Positions 39,741 through 49,182 of a DNA stretch of 64,000 bases are shown here, piece by piece. Below the pieces are notes generated by a model, which did not search any database, had not been told where the DNA came from, and was given only the letters and a program-made list of their open reading frames with translations. Position numbers and translations under genes: made by a program. The stretch is taken from contig NZ_JARUBM010000002.1 of the NCBI RefSeq assembly GCF_029626175.1, forward strand, positions 5,225,001-5,289,000, read 5' to 3'. Source of the stretch: Micromonospora sp. WMMD1082 (GTDB taxonomy: Bacteria; Actinomycetota; Actinomycetes; Mycobacteriales; Micromonosporaceae). Within the stretch, counting starts at the first letter, position 1. Each line of letters starts with the position of its first letter.

Positions 39741-42383
39741 ATGTGGCGGCATCATTACGGGATGGCTGGCAGGTCGCGTCGTCCGTTGTACGCGGTGTTC
39801 ACCATCGCTGCTTTGGCACTGCTCGTCGCCCTTGGGACGCGGTTTGGCTGGTGGCGGGCGTTCGGTGACCCGGAGAAGGGCGCCTGGCCGTGGATCGAGG
39901 CTACCGGTTGGATCGTGGGTGCCGTCTCCGGCAGCCTCGGTGCCGTCTTCGGCGGCGCGTCCCTGGTGATCGCGCTGCGTTCGATGCGGAAAGAGGTCGA
40001 CCGGGCCGCCCCGGCACCTCAGCTGCGGCGAGATCCTTCACTGCTGGACCGCGACAGCGAGTATGAGCGTCTTCGCGACCGGCTAACCGAGGGACCGTGG
40101 GGCGTCGTTGCCGTCACCGGCCCGCCGGGCATCGGTAAGACCAGGCTGGTCGACGCGGTACTCGACGAGGTGAGGGCTGCCGACAGGACCGTTTCGGTGT
40201 ACAGGCATGAGGCGGTGCCGTACGGCAGGCTGGACGTGCGCAACTTGATCGCAGATCTTGAGGGCCGGCACGGCAGGCCCGCCGTACTCCGGCCGGGCGA
40301 ATCACTGCTCGGCCGCCTGGAAGCGGCGTTGGAGGGGACGGAGCTGAGACACATCGTCATCGTCATCGACTCCGCCCAGCACCTCGTCGTCCCGGGCGAT
40401 CGCAGGCACGTCGACCTTCAGCTCGACGAGGCGCTGGAAGCGTTCGCCACCAACCATCGGCACCGCGTGGCTGTCGTGCTGCTCAGCCGGGACCCGCTGG
40501 AGGCTCAGACCCGTGGCATCTGGTCCACGGTAGATCCGTCGATCGCTCTGGGGCGCCTACCGAAGCCGGACTTCGCGAGCCTTCTGCGCGCCCTGGACAA
40601 GCGGGGCCGGCTCGGGCTGACTGACCTACCGCCGGCGGACCTGACGATGCTGTACTGGAGGCTGCATGGCAACCCGCGCTGTGCCCAGCTGATGCAGGCG
40701 ATCATCACGCACTCCGAACCTGCCGTCCGGGTAGCTACCCTCCTCGCGAACGTTGCGCAGATGGAGCCGGCGGACGCGCCGCGGCGCCTCGCCGACTTCC
40801 TGTGCCAGCACCTGCCCGCGCCCCGCCGCCGCGTCATTGAGGCACTCGCCGCCTTCGCGACACCAATCGAGGCCGCCGGGGTAACCGAGGCGCTGGCTGG
40901 CAAGGCCACCCGGGACGAGGTCGAGGGCATTCTGGAGGTATTAGCGGAGAGCGAGTTCGTCACCGCGACACAAGGCGGGCTGTACCACCTGGAGGTGGCT
41001 GACGTCGACGCGCTGCTGCCCAGAGACGCCGGGAAGCGACGCGTCCTGCTGCGACGCGCGGCAATCGCGCTGGGGCGGCGGCGCGTGGCAGAGCCACGCG
41101 ACATTGATGATCTCCACATCCACTTCGCTCAGATACGTGTGCTGATCAGGAGTGGGTGGTATCCGGTGGCCTACGACGTGATCGCGCTGACTGCCGACAT
41201 CCTGAATGAGTGGAACTGCGGCTTCCTGCTATTCGACCAGCGCCTGGAAGTGTGCGGCAAGCTCGGCGATCCGGCCGCGGAGATGGCCAACGACAACGTG
41301 CTGGGCGACCTATATGGACGGCGTGGAGACTTCGACGGGGCCAGCCAGGCATACGGCCGCGCGCTGGACCGGGCGAAGGAGATCGGCACTCCCGAGCTCC
41401 GCACCAAGATCCGCGCCAACCTTGGCGCAATGTACTGGCAGAACGGCGACGCCGAGCACGCCTACAACTACTACGAACAGGCACGGTCGGAAGCGCAGAC
41501 ACAGCGCGCGTTGGTGGTGCTGATGGGTGCGCTCGGAGGGCTGGCCGACTGTCACAGGCGCTGGGGACAGTACGACCAGGCCTTGGCCCGCGAGGAGGAG
41601 GCGCTCGCTATCGCGGCGCGCCCTGACTTCGCGGACGCATCTGGCGCCGCAAGCGACGGCTACGCGCGGATGATCCGTATCTTGTTGCGGCTCGCCCGCT
41701 GGTGTACCGAGATGAAGGACCCCGACCGTGCCGAGGAGTACATCGAGCACGCCGAGCAGGCGGCGGCATCCCGTGCGGACGGCTGGCGGTTGGTCGCCTG
41801 CCAAGATGCCCGCGCCGACCTCCTGCTCGCGCAGGGCAGGCTCAGCAAGGCGATCGAGATGGCGAACGACGCGGTCGAGCAGGCGGTGCGAGTGCACGAT
41901 CCGGTGACCATCCTGCAGGCCCGCACCACCCTCGCCATGACCTATCTGACACGGGACGAGGTCGGGACGGCCAGGCAGCACATCGAGAAGGCGGATCGGT
42001 ACCGGCGGGACGGGCAGGCCCTCATCGTGCTCGCGCTGCGGGCGCTCACGACCCAGGAGTCGGATCCTGTCACCGCCGGGCGCCTCTTCGACGACCTCGC
42101 CGAGCAAGCCCGCAAGCGGATCGATCGGGACGGGCGTGACTTTGGCGCGCGCCACATGTTGGGGTTCGCCATCTGTGGCCAACGCCTGAATACCAGCGAG
42201 TCACTCCGCCCCGCCCACGACGAGTTCACGGTAGCCAACGACGTGACCAAGGCGGCCGCACCCTACCTTCGCGAACGGATGCAGATGCTGGTGAGCCGGC
42301 TCGATGGTTACGCCCAGCGGCCCGGTGGGCTGCGGCCGGTGCTCGAGGTACTGGCCAACACCGGGTCACGGCCGACGGGATAA
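39741..42383 (+). CDS. Membrane-anchored STAND-type ATPase with TPRs
   Basis: About 880 aa from ATG 39741 (39654 and 39762 are alternatives). Two membrane segments (about 15-33 and 50-75), then an AAA/NACHT-like module: GPPGIGKT (about 127-134), IVIVIDSAQHLVV (Walker B) and a winged-helix-like part to about 420. The C-terminal half (about 450-860) is TPR solenoid (GDLYGRRGDFDGASQAYGRA; ANLGAMYWQNGDAEHAYNYY). STAND proteins act as threat or signal sensors; many are anti-phage. Location in an island with Wadjet suggests defence, but this is inference. It converges on a NarL-like regulator with an 18-bp overlap. Confidence 0.65.
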   Translation: MWRHHYGMAGRSRRPLYAVFTIAALALLVALGTRFGWWRAFGDPEKGAWPWIEATGWIVGAVSGSLGAVFGGASLVIALRSMRKEVDRAAPAPQLRRDPSLLDRDSEYERLRDRLTEGPWGVVAVTGPPGIGKTRLVDAVLDEVRAADRTVSVYRHEAVPYGRLDVRNLIADLEGRHGRPAVLRPGESLLGRLEAALEGTELRHIVIVIDSAQHLVVPGDRRHVDLQLDEALEAFATNHRHRVAVVLLSRDPLEAQTRGIWSTVDPSIALGRLPKPDFASLLRALDKRGRLGLTDLPPADLTMLYWRLHGNPRCAQLMQAIITHSEPAVRVATLLANVAQMEPADAPRRLADFLCQHLPAPRRRVIEALAAFATPIEAAGVTEALAGKATRDEVEGILEVLAESEFVTATQGGLYHLEVADVDALLPRDAGKRRVLLRRAAIALGRRRVAEPRDIDDLHIHFAQIRVLIRSGWYPVAYDVIALTADILNEWNCGFLLFDQRLEVCGKLGDPAAEMANDNVLGDLYGRRGDFDGASQAYGRALDRAKEIGTPELRTKIRANLGAMYWQNGDAEHAYNYYEQARSEAQTQRALVVLMGALGGLADCHRRWGQYDQALAREEEALAIAARPDFADASGAASDGYARMIRILLRLARWCTEMKDPDRAEEYIEHAEQAAASRADGWRLVACQDARADLLLAQGRLSKAIEMANDAVEQAVRVHDPVTILQARTTLAMTYLTRDEVGTARQHIEKADRYRRDGQALIVLALRALTTQESDPVTAGRLFDDLAEQARKRIDRDGRDFGARHMLGFAICGQRLNTSESLRPAHDEFTVANDVTKAAAPYLRERMQMLVSRLDGYAQRPGGLRPVLEVLANTGSRPTG

Positions 42384-43022
42384 CCGATCGGCTGCAGGCG
42401 GAAGCCATCCGAGCTCCTGCGCCCGCAGGACCGCTTGCATCCTCGTCTCCACACCCATGTCTCGGTACAGCGATCGCAGCATCCGAAACATCGCACGCTC
42501 CGAATAACCGACGCGACCGGCCAGCTCAGCCACCGTCGCACCGGCCGCGAGTTGGCGTAACCACGACAGCCGCTCCTCCGCAGGCCGGTCCGGCGAACCG
42601 CCACTCGGCAGGCTCGCACTGGCCAGCGCGGTGAGAACGTCGGCAGGTAGCACGGCCAGACCGTCGGCGGTTGCCTCCACGGTCCGCAACACTGCCTCCC
42701 CCTCGGAGCCTCGGAACAGCACGGACGTGGCGCCGGCCCGCACTGCCCGAACACCGGCCATGCTGGCTGTCTGCTCCGCCGGCTGCTCCTCCAACAGCGC
42801 CACAACGTGAGCGGACCCGGCGTCGTGCAGCGCACCGAGCAGATCCCAACTCTGCTGGGACGACAGCGTGACCAGGACCACCGCAGGCTGGCGGGAACGC
42901 GCCCACGCCAGGACGTCTTCCGGTGTCTCGACCCGGTGACCGGCAGGAGTCAGCACGGTCGCGACGCCATGCCGGAACATCGGAAGGGGATCGACGACCG
43001 CGACATGGACCACCACCGGCAA
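42366..43022 (-). CDS. NarL/LuxR-type regulator with degenerate receiver
   Basis: 218 aa; start TTG 43022 or GTG 43016. Receiver-like N-terminus (VVDPLPMFRHGVATVLTPAG) where the phospho-acceptor Asp expected in the third strand is replaced (AVVLVTLSSQQ). C-terminal HTH (about 150-200, WLRQLAAGATVAELAGRVGY then SERAMFRMLRSLYRDMG). Probably phosphorylation-independent. Convergent with the STAND gene. Confidence 0.65.
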   Translation of the reverse strand: MPVVVHVAVVDPLPMFRHGVATVLTPAGHRVETPEDVLAWARSRQPAVVLVTLSSQQSWDLLGALHDAGSAHVVALLEEQPAEQTASMAGVRAVRAGATSVLFRGSEGEAVLRTVEATADGLAVLPADVLTALASASLPSGGSPDRPAEERLSWLRQLAAGATVAELAGRVGYSERAMFRMLRSLYRDMGVETRMQAVLRAQELGWLPPAADRLSRRP

Positions 43023-43176
43023 GAGCTAAGCATCTACCGTCGAGGAGCAGACGGACCGCCGCGCCCCGGGCAGGATCATGCCGTATTCACGTCACCGTCC
43101 CGCCGCAGCCTGGCATGGACCGGCGTCGGCGATCGTCTATAGCGTGGTCACGTGGACGACCCCACCGGAGGTCCGC

Positions 43177-43473
43177 ATGGTCCATGACGACGACACCAGC
43201 GAACCGGTGCACAACGTCATCCGCGACGCCGACTTGGCACCTGCCGAACGGCCGGCAGACCTGACCGATGCAAAATACGACTACATCAAGAGAATCGCGC
43301 TCGATGAGCCCAGCTGGGGGCCGCGGCAGATTTACGAGTGGATCCGCGAGGAACCGAACCGGCACGATATCACTCGCGCGATGGTCTACTACGTCCTGAA
43401 GTGGGAACGGCCCGTGAGACAGCCACGTTCCGCCCACCCTCCGGTCGCTCGGCGGCCGGGCACCAACATCTGA
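43177..43473 (+). CDS. Small hypothetical protein
   Basis: 98 aa from ATG 43177. Acidic start, then AKYDYIKRIALDEPSWGPRQ and NRHDITRAMVYYVLKWERPV, a helical region that could bind DNA. The C-terminal 20 residues (RQPRSAHPP...) run into the integrase remnant and may not be native. Function unknown. Confidence 0.4.
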   Translation: MVHDDDTSEPVHNVIRDADLAPAERPADLTDAKYDYIKRIALDEPSWGPRQIYEWIREEPNRHDITRAMVYYVLKWERPVRQPRSAHPPVARRPGTNI

Positions 43474-43482
43474 GACTGATCC

Positions 43483-43775
43483 CATCGATGGGGCTCGTGG
43501 AAGTCTGAGACGAGGACGACCTTGCCGCCCTTCCCGCACACGTGTAGGATCCGGCGGCCGTGTTCCTCGCCCAAGTCGGCGATGCTCGATCCGCAGGCTT
43601 CGAAGATCCGCAGACCGAGCAGGCCCAAGATTGCGACCCGGGCGAAGTCGTCCGGTTCGAGGACTGGCGAGCGGTCGCAATCAGAGCTTCGAACTGCAAG
43701 TGCCCCAGTCCTAGGGTCGGCGACTCGGCCCGGAGGGACCGTGGGTCGGGGACGTAGTCGGCTAACGAGCGCTCC
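43483..43775 (-). pseudogene. Tyrosine recombinase remnant
   Basis: Fragments of an XerC/D-like integrase in two frames: LGLGHLQFEALIATA near 43700, then ILGLLGLRIFEACGSSIADL and GEEHGRRILHVCGKGGKVVL near 43500-43630, which carry the first catalytic Arg box. The frame switches between them, and both ends are missing. Confidence 0.65.
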
Positions 43776-44202
43776 AGTATCGCGTCGATGACGCAGACCC
43801 GATAGAAGCCAACCACTGCTGACAGTCGAGGGACACGGTTGTGGGCTGGTACTGGCAAACGTCTTGCAACCAGCGAACGTACCGCTCGATGGCGAGCAGG
43901 GCCGTAGTCAGCGGGTCAAGGTCATGGTCGGGCGCACCAGCGGCGGCACGCTCGTAGGTCGGACTCGGTGTGTATACGAGGTCCGTATCGGACACCGAGA
44001 CGCCTCCAGTCTTCCGTGGGTTTAGTAGGTACGGAACTCCTAAAGCGATCAACGCCACGACCGCGCCGATACTGCTGGCCGTCTTGTCGGCCTTGTCTAG
44101 TCCGACTACGACCAAGTACATCACTACACCGGCGATGACTACACCAAAGAAAATCCAACCCGCCCATACCGAGCGCTGACTCCGATGACGTGCCACGGGC
44201 AT
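43762..44202 (-). CDS. Small two-TM membrane protein
   Basis: 146 aa from ATG 44202. Hydrophobic segments at about 11-33 and 43-60 (SVWAGWIFFGVVIAGVVMYL; SSIGAVVALIALGVPYLLNP), then a soluble tail. Its C-terminus overlaps the integrase remnant and may be truncated. Role unknown. Confidence 0.5.
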   Translation of the reverse strand: MPVARHRSQRSVWAGWIFFGVVIAGVVMYLVVVGLDKADKTASSIGAVVALIALGVPYLLNPRKTGGVSVSDTDLVYTPSPTYERAAAGAPDHDLDPLTTALLAIERYVRWLQDVCQYQPTTVSLDCQQWLASIGSASSTRYWSAR

Positions 44203-44252
44203 CTCTCACCGTCCTAAAGTGAGATTCGAGGCGGTGGGACTGCGTAGATTTC

Positions 44253-45880
44253 GGCTCTGTCTCACATTCGGTGGTGACGGAGGGTGCCGGTTAGCCGAGC
44301 AGGATTCGGTGTCGTAGAAGGTCGAACCCGGCGCGTCCGTACATTTGCCGCTTGATCAATTTGGTTTTGGTGTTGACGCCTTCGGTGCCGCCGTTGTGGA
44401 AGGGGGTTGTCAGGGCGGCGTTGACGGCGTCGCGGTCCAGGCCGAGGCCGCGGGTGAAGGTGTGTAGGTGGGGCAGGTCCGTTGTTGTGACCTCGGTGAT
44501 CCATGTGTCGAGACGGTGGTCGTTGCCGGCTGCGGGTGTGAGGAGGCTGGCGAACGAGCCGATGAAGCCGGTCAGCGTGGTCATCTCCGGGCAGGCGGCG
44601 GTGAGGGCGTCGACGAGCGACCGTTGGTGGTCTGTGAGCTGATCGGGTGGGGTCAGGAGGTAGCGGGTGAGGCGTCGGGGTGACAGGGCTGGGCGGTCGG
44701 CTTCGACGCGGCCTTGGGTGATGTAGCGGTAGAGCAGGTTGAGGCTGCCGGTGTAGCCCAGTTCCCTGATCTCGGCGAGGAGTTGGGTGGCGCCGACGGC
44801 GGGGTCCTGTTGGCGGCGTTGGCGTAGGTGGGCGCGGTAGGGGTCGACGAGGGTGGGCCGGTACTGGGGTGCGCGGACCAGACGTTCGGGTTGGCTGATG
44901 CGGGCGTAGCGTTTGATGGTGTTGAGGCCGAGGTTGAGGCGGCGGGCGCATTCGAGTAGGCCGACGCCCTTGTCGAGCAGATCGTGGACCTGCTGCCACC
45001 GCTGCCGGGTGGTCACGGCCCGGATGCCGTCCTGGGGCGGTAGGCCGGTGGTGGCCCAGCACGTGCTGTGTGCGGTGACTTCTTTGCGGACGGCTTCGGC
45101 GAGGTTGTGCCACAGGTGCCAGCGATCGGCGACCTGCACCGCCTGGGGTAGGGCGCGGCGGACCGCTTCGGCGTAGGCGCCGGAGGAGTCCCGGCACACT
45201 ATCTCGACACCGGGATGCTCACACAGCCACGTCTCCAACGTGTGGGCCTTGCGGTCGGGCAGCACATCGATGCGCTCACGGGTGACCGCGTCGATCAGGA
45301 CGGTGGCGTAACGGCGACGACGACACAACGCGAAGTCGTCGACCCCGAGCACGCGGGGCACCCGCCGCTGCGGCAACGGAATACGCAGCAGCGCCCGCAG
45401 GGCAGTGTGCCGGGACATGACGACCATCGCCAGGACCGACATCAGGCGAGCACCGGCCCGGCCGGCCAGCTGACGCACGACCGCAGCCACCTGCGAAATC
45501 AACCGGGACGTGCGACGCTGGTAACGCTCCAGAACTCCCGGAAGCTGCTCCCGGAACGTGCGACGGCAGCCCTGCGTCGGGCACACCAGACGGCGCACTC
45601 GTACCCGCAGCACCACCGGCCGGGCATCGACCGGCACATCCGCCAGAGTCCGCTGGTGATACCCGTGCACCCGGCCCGTCACCACCTTGCAGCCCGGACA
45701 CGCCACCGTCGCTTCAGGAGTCCGAGCCCGCACCAGAATCCGCTCGCCCTCGTCCGTGACGTCATCGATCACCAGCGGGGACAACCCCGAGAACACCATC
45801 TTCGTCAGATCATCGATCTTGCACACATGACCTCAACGACATCGATTACCTTCGGTCACCACCGAATGTGAGACAGAGCC
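44253..45880. mobile_element. ISL3-family insertion sequence
   Basis: 26-bp inverted repeats (44253-44278, GGCTCTGTCTCACATTCGGT at the outer end; 45855-45880). 8-bp target duplication TAGATTTC at 44245-44252 and 45881-45888. The right duplication includes the first bases of the neighbouring IS256 end, so ISL3 hopped into the IS256 edge. Confidence 0.9.
44291..45826 (-). CDS. ISL3-family transposase
   Basis: 511 aa. N-terminal zinc finger (ACPGCKVVTGRVHGYHQRTL; CPTQGCRRTF), DDE core with VLGVDDFALCRRRRYATVLI and QVADRWHLWHNLAEAV, and C-terminal NGGTEGVNTKTKLIKRQMYG carrying the catalytic Glu. Complete and inside intact repeats. Confidence 0.9.
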   Translation of the reverse strand: MCKIDDLTKMVFSGLSPLVIDDVTDEGERILVRARTPEATVACPGCKVVTGRVHGYHQRTLADVPVDARPVVLRVRVRRLVCPTQGCRRTFREQLPGVLERYQRRTSRLISQVAAVVRQLAGRAGARLMSVLAMVVMSRHTALRALLRIPLPQRRVPRVLGVDDFALCRRRRYATVLIDAVTRERIDVLPDRKAHTLETWLCEHPGVEIVCRDSSGAYAEAVRRALPQAVQVADRWHLWHNLAEAVRKEVTAHSTCWATTGLPPQDGIRAVTTRQRWQQVHDLLDKGVGLLECARRLNLGLNTIKRYARISQPERLVRAPQYRPTLVDPYRAHLRQRRQQDPAVGATQLLAEIRELGYTGSLNLLYRYITQGRVEADRPALSPRRLTRYLLTPPDQLTDHQRSLVDALTAACPEMTTLTGFIGSFASLLTPAAGNDHRLDTWITEVTTTDLPHLHTFTRGLGLDRDAVNAALTTPFHNGGTEGVNTKTKLIKRQMYGRAGFDLLRHRILLG

Positions 45881-45882
45881 TA

Positions 45883-47250
45883 GATTTCCGTGTTTGACCT
45901 GGGTGTGGTCCGTTGGACAGGACGTTGATCCTGTCCGGGAAGGACCACGTCATGGCAGACAAGAAGAACGCTGTTCAGCTTCCGCGGCCGTCGGCGGCTG
46001 AGGTGGAGTTCGCGCAGCAGTTGGTGCAGCGGGCCAAGGCCGACGGAGTCTCGTTGGTCGGCCCGGGAGGGCTCCTTGCGGGGATCACCCGCACCGTCCT
46101 GGAATCAGCGCTCGACGCCGAGTTGGATGCCCACCTCGACGAGGTCGGCGTCGACGAGGAGTCGGGTCGGCGGACCAACATCCGTAACGGGCACGGTGCG
46201 AAGACGGTCCAGACCGAGGTCGGGCCGGTGCGGATCCAGGTCCCGCGGGACCGGACGGGGTCGTTCACACCGCGGATCGTCCCGAAGCACGTCCGCCGGT
46301 TGGACGGGTTCAACGAGGCGATCCTGTCGCTGTATGCCAAAGGCCTGACGACCGGGGAGATTGCCGCGCATCTGGCGGATGTGTATGACGCTGACGTGTC
46401 TCGGGAGTTGATCAGCCGGGTTACCGACAGCGTCGTGGACGAGATGGAGGCCTGGCGGCAACGGCCCCTGGACCGGGTCTATCCGGTGGTGTTCATCGAC
46501 GCGCTGGTGATGAAGATCCGGCAGGGGCAGGTCGCGAACCGGCCCGTCTACGTCGTGGTCGGGATCAGCCTCGACGGGGAACGCGACGTCCTCGGTATGT
46601 GGGCCGGGACCGGCGGTGAGGGCGCCAAGCAGTGGGCCGGCTACCTCACCGAACTACGTAACCGAGGCGTCGAGGACGTGTTCATGGTCTGCTCCGACGG
46701 GCTGAAGGGCATGACCGACGCCATCGAGCAGGTCTGGCCGCAGGCGGTGCACCAGCAGTGCGTCGTCCACTTGGTGCGGGCCAGCCTGCGGTACACGAAT
46801 CGCAAGGACTGGCAGAAGATCACCCCCGCGTTGCGGGACATCTACACCGCCCCCACCGTCGCCGCCGCCGAGGCCCGCTTCGAGGAGTTCGCCACGCAGT
46901 TCGGTGACCAGTACCCGGCCGTGATCCGGCTCTGGCGCACCTCCTGGCCACAGTTCGTGCCCTTCCTCGACTACGACCACGAGGTCCGCAAAGTCCTCTA
47001 CACCACCAACATCATCGAGTCCCTCAACGCCCGGTTCCGTCAGGCCGCCCGCCGACGCGGGCATTTCCCGACCGAGCAGGCCGCGATGAAGGTCCTCTAC
47101 CTCGTCGTCCAGCAGAAACGTAAGGGCGGCGGGAGCATCACCGGCCGGGTCTACGGTTGGGCCAAGGCCCTCAACGCCCTGATCCTCGCCTACGGCGACC
47201 GGATAACCATCTAACAGCATCGATCACACCACAGGCCCAAACACGGAAAT
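45883..47250. mobile_element. IS256-family insertion sequence
   Basis: Ends GATTTCCGTGTTTG (45883 on) and its inverted match CAAACACGGAAATC (to 47250), with further similarity inward (GGTGTG / CACACC). Flanks show no target duplication, as expected after ISL3 inserted next to the left end. Confidence 0.8.
45952..47214 (+). CDS. IS256-family (mutator) transposase
   Basis: 420 aa from ATG 45952 with GGGAAGG upstream. Mutator-type DDE: VVFIDALVMKIRQGQVANRP (first Asp), VFMVCSDGLKGMTDAIEQVW (second Asp), HQQCVVHLVRASL and NIIESLNARFRQAARRRGHF (Glu). Complete. Confidence 0.9.
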   Translation: MADKKNAVQLPRPSAAEVEFAQQLVQRAKADGVSLVGPGGLLAGITRTVLESALDAELDAHLDEVGVDEESGRRTNIRNGHGAKTVQTEVGPVRIQVPRDRTGSFTPRIVPKHVRRLDGFNEAILSLYAKGLTTGEIAAHLADVYDADVSRELISRVTDSVVDEMEAWRQRPLDRVYPVVFIDALVMKIRQGQVANRPVYVVVGISLDGERDVLGMWAGTGGEGAKQWAGYLTELRNRGVEDVFMVCSDGLKGMTDAIEQVWPQAVHQQCVVHLVRASLRYTNRKDWQKITPALRDIYTAPTVAAAEARFEEFATQFGDQYPAVIRLWRTSWPQFVPFLDYDHEVRKVLYTTNIIESLNARFRQAARRRGHFPTEQAAMKVLYLVVQQKRKGGGSITGRVYGWAKALNALILAYGDRITI

Positions 47251-47322
47251 CGACAAACTCCCCACGCCGACCGGTGGTCGCAGGCGGGCGGCACCGTCTC
47301 ACCCACGACCGAGTAAGGGATG

Positions 47323-47378
47323 GGGGCCGCGTGCGGTGCTCCCGGGATGTCGGCGGCTCCGGGGTACACCGCACGCGG
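47323..47378. repeat. Inverted repeat
   Basis: CCGCGTGCGGTG (47327-47338) and CACCGCACGCGG (47367-47378) form a 12-bp perfect stem with a 28-nt loop, between IS256 and the Imm1 gene. May terminate the Imm1 transcript or be an old element end. Confidence 0.45.
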
Positions 47379-47447
47379 CGCGGCCCCGCGACTGACGTCC
47401 TACCGTGGTCGTGGCATCTGCCCTGTGAGCCGTGGCCATGCTCGAAG

Positions 47448-47861
47448 CTATTCGGCGGTTTCCCAGGCCAGCGCGGCGGTTCGTTGCCCGCCGCTAGTGA
47501 GGAACTGTCGTGCCGTTTGCCGGGCGGTCGCGTTGGTGACGCGGGTGCGTTCGGGCCAGGCGTCGGTGGGCGTGCCGGCGTAGTCGAAGGTGAACGCGGG
47601 CCCGGGTTCGAGGTCTGGCTGGTCTCCCCAAGCGCTGCTGCCGTCGGCGGCGACGTGGTAAACGAACGACCGATCGGGGTGCCCGACGCAGATGTCGAGC
47701 ATGACGGGAAACTCGCCGTCGCCGGGAGCGACGAGGGTGACGCAGTAGGGCAGCTGTGCGCTGTGGGCGTGACTGATCGTGTCCAGTGCGGCGTCGAGTT
47801 CGGCGACGGTGCTGACCGACGCGGCGCCGTCGCCGCGTCCCCAGGTGATGTCGATACTCAT
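47448..47861 (-). CDS. Imm1-family immunity protein
   Basis: 137 aa. Opening DITWGRGDGAASVSTVAELD, central VMLDICVGHPDRSFVYHVAA and closing ARQFLTSGGQRTAALAWE match the Imm1 family that neutralises actinobacterial polymorphic toxins. No intact toxin is next to it; a short frame just upstream (about 47863-47990, minus) ends LTDGDRTWLHKLYVGTGEG and may be a toxin remnant. Confidence 0.65.
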   Translation of the reverse strand: MSIDITWGRGDGAASVSTVAELDAALDTISHAHSAQLPYCVTLVAPGDGEFPVMLDICVGHPDRSFVYHVAADGSSAWGDQPDLEPGPAFTFDYAGTPTDAWPERTRVTNATARQTARQFLTSGGQRTAALAWETAE

Positions 47862-48156
47862 CGCCGGATCCCTTCTCCTGTTCCGACGTACAGCTTATGG
47901 AGCCACGTGCGGTCACCGTCGGTGAGGAACACCCCGTCAGGCGTGATCCTTGCGGCGGGATCGTGGCGAGAACCCGGCGGGGCGGTGACAGCGGCTGAAG
48001 TAGGAGCCGCCCGGCACATAGGAGACCGGACAGCTGATCATCTTGGCAGTCACTGTGATGCTGCGGCCCGCGGTGAGCAGCGCGCGAGTAGGGCTCGTTG
48101 ATCTGCGTGCCTGGAGCAGCTCGACGTGCGGCATCAGCGATGTGACTATCAGTAGC

Positions 48157-49017
48157 ATGAAGAGACAACGGGCGGCGCTGCTTGTCGAGCAATTCCTCGA
48201 GCGTCTTGACCAACTGCAGGACGAATGGCCGCTTCGGTTGGTGACCGAGGTGTACGTGTTTGGTTCGTTCGCCCGGGGAGCTCCAGAGCCTGCTGACGTT
48301 GATCTGGATATCGAGTTCGATGGGACTGATTGGCAGTTTGCGGGTGAGAGGGCGCAGGCGCTCAGTGCTGGCCGGGATCCACACGGAGACTTGCGCCGGC
48401 CGCTGGTCGGCCGGACACGAGGATGTCAGGTGGTCTACAACATGCGGGCGCGGGCGGATCTCGACTTGACGCTGTTGTGGCGCCGGGGTGACGACCTGAG
48501 CGTCGCTCTGGAGAGGCTGCGTGGCATCGCGGTAGATCCGACGGCGGCCCGTGCCCCACGGGACGCGATGAGCCCCGAGTTTGAGGGGCTTGACCGGTGG
48601 TTGCCGCGACCGGTGCGTGAGCAGCTTCTCGAAGCGGTAGCCATGCGTGCGATCGAACTGGAACGTGTGGCTCTTGAGGACCGCGTTGTGGATAGCGCTG
48701 AAAGTGCGTCGTACCTGCGGGAGAGATGGCAGCCCGGCGGTGTGTCGTTCAGAGCGGGGCAAGCCGTGCTCGCCCACTACGAGCAGCAGGGGGTGGACTC
48801 AGGTTCTATTCACCTGCATGGGCAGGACGTCCGAGGCGAGGTGACACCGTACTTCGCTGGCTTCGGGCTGCGGTACCTGTCTTCGGCGCCCCGATGCCTT
48901 GCCGACTACGACGGTGTGGAGTGGCTTGAGGTTGTCCGTCCGACACTGCGTGGCGAACTGGCGGCACTTCGGATCCGCCCGCTTGACCGAACGCGCCTGC
49001 GCAAGTTGCGCTGGTAG
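48157..49017 (+). CDS. Nucleotidyltransferase-fold protein
   Basis: 286 aa from ATG 48157. LVTEVYVFGSFARGAPEPAD-VDLDIEF (about 22-48) is the GSxxxG...DxD core of minimal nucleotidyltransferases. The C-terminal two thirds are unlike CCA-adding enzymes and include FEGLDRWLPRPVREQLLEAV. Relatives include MenA/AbiEii and MNT antitoxins; lacking a HEPN partner nearby, a toxin or defence role is speculative. Confidence 0.55.
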   Translation: MKRQRAALLVEQFLERLDQLQDEWPLRLVTEVYVFGSFARGAPEPADVDLDIEFDGTDWQFAGERAQALSAGRDPHGDLRRPLVGRTRGCQVVYNMRARADLDLTLLWRRGDDLSVALERLRGIAVDPTAARAPRDAMSPEFEGLDRWLPRPVREQLLEAVAMRAIELERVALEDRVVDSAESASYLRERWQPGGVSFRAGQAVLAHYEQQGVDSGSIHLHGQDVRGEVTPYFAGFGLRYLSSAPRCLADYDGVEWLEVVRPTLRGELAALRIRPLDRTRLRKLRW

Positions 49018-49182
49018 GGCTGAGTTGCGATGACAGGGCCAGGTGCAGCGATCCCTATGACAATCGTATGCAGCGGGAAGCTGGTGCGCAGGTATGCCGG
49101 GCCAGGCCCGGCTTCGGTGAGTCCGACAGCGGGGAGATCCGTCGGCCAGTTGCAGGTGGTGGATTCCGGATGACGGGCGGTG

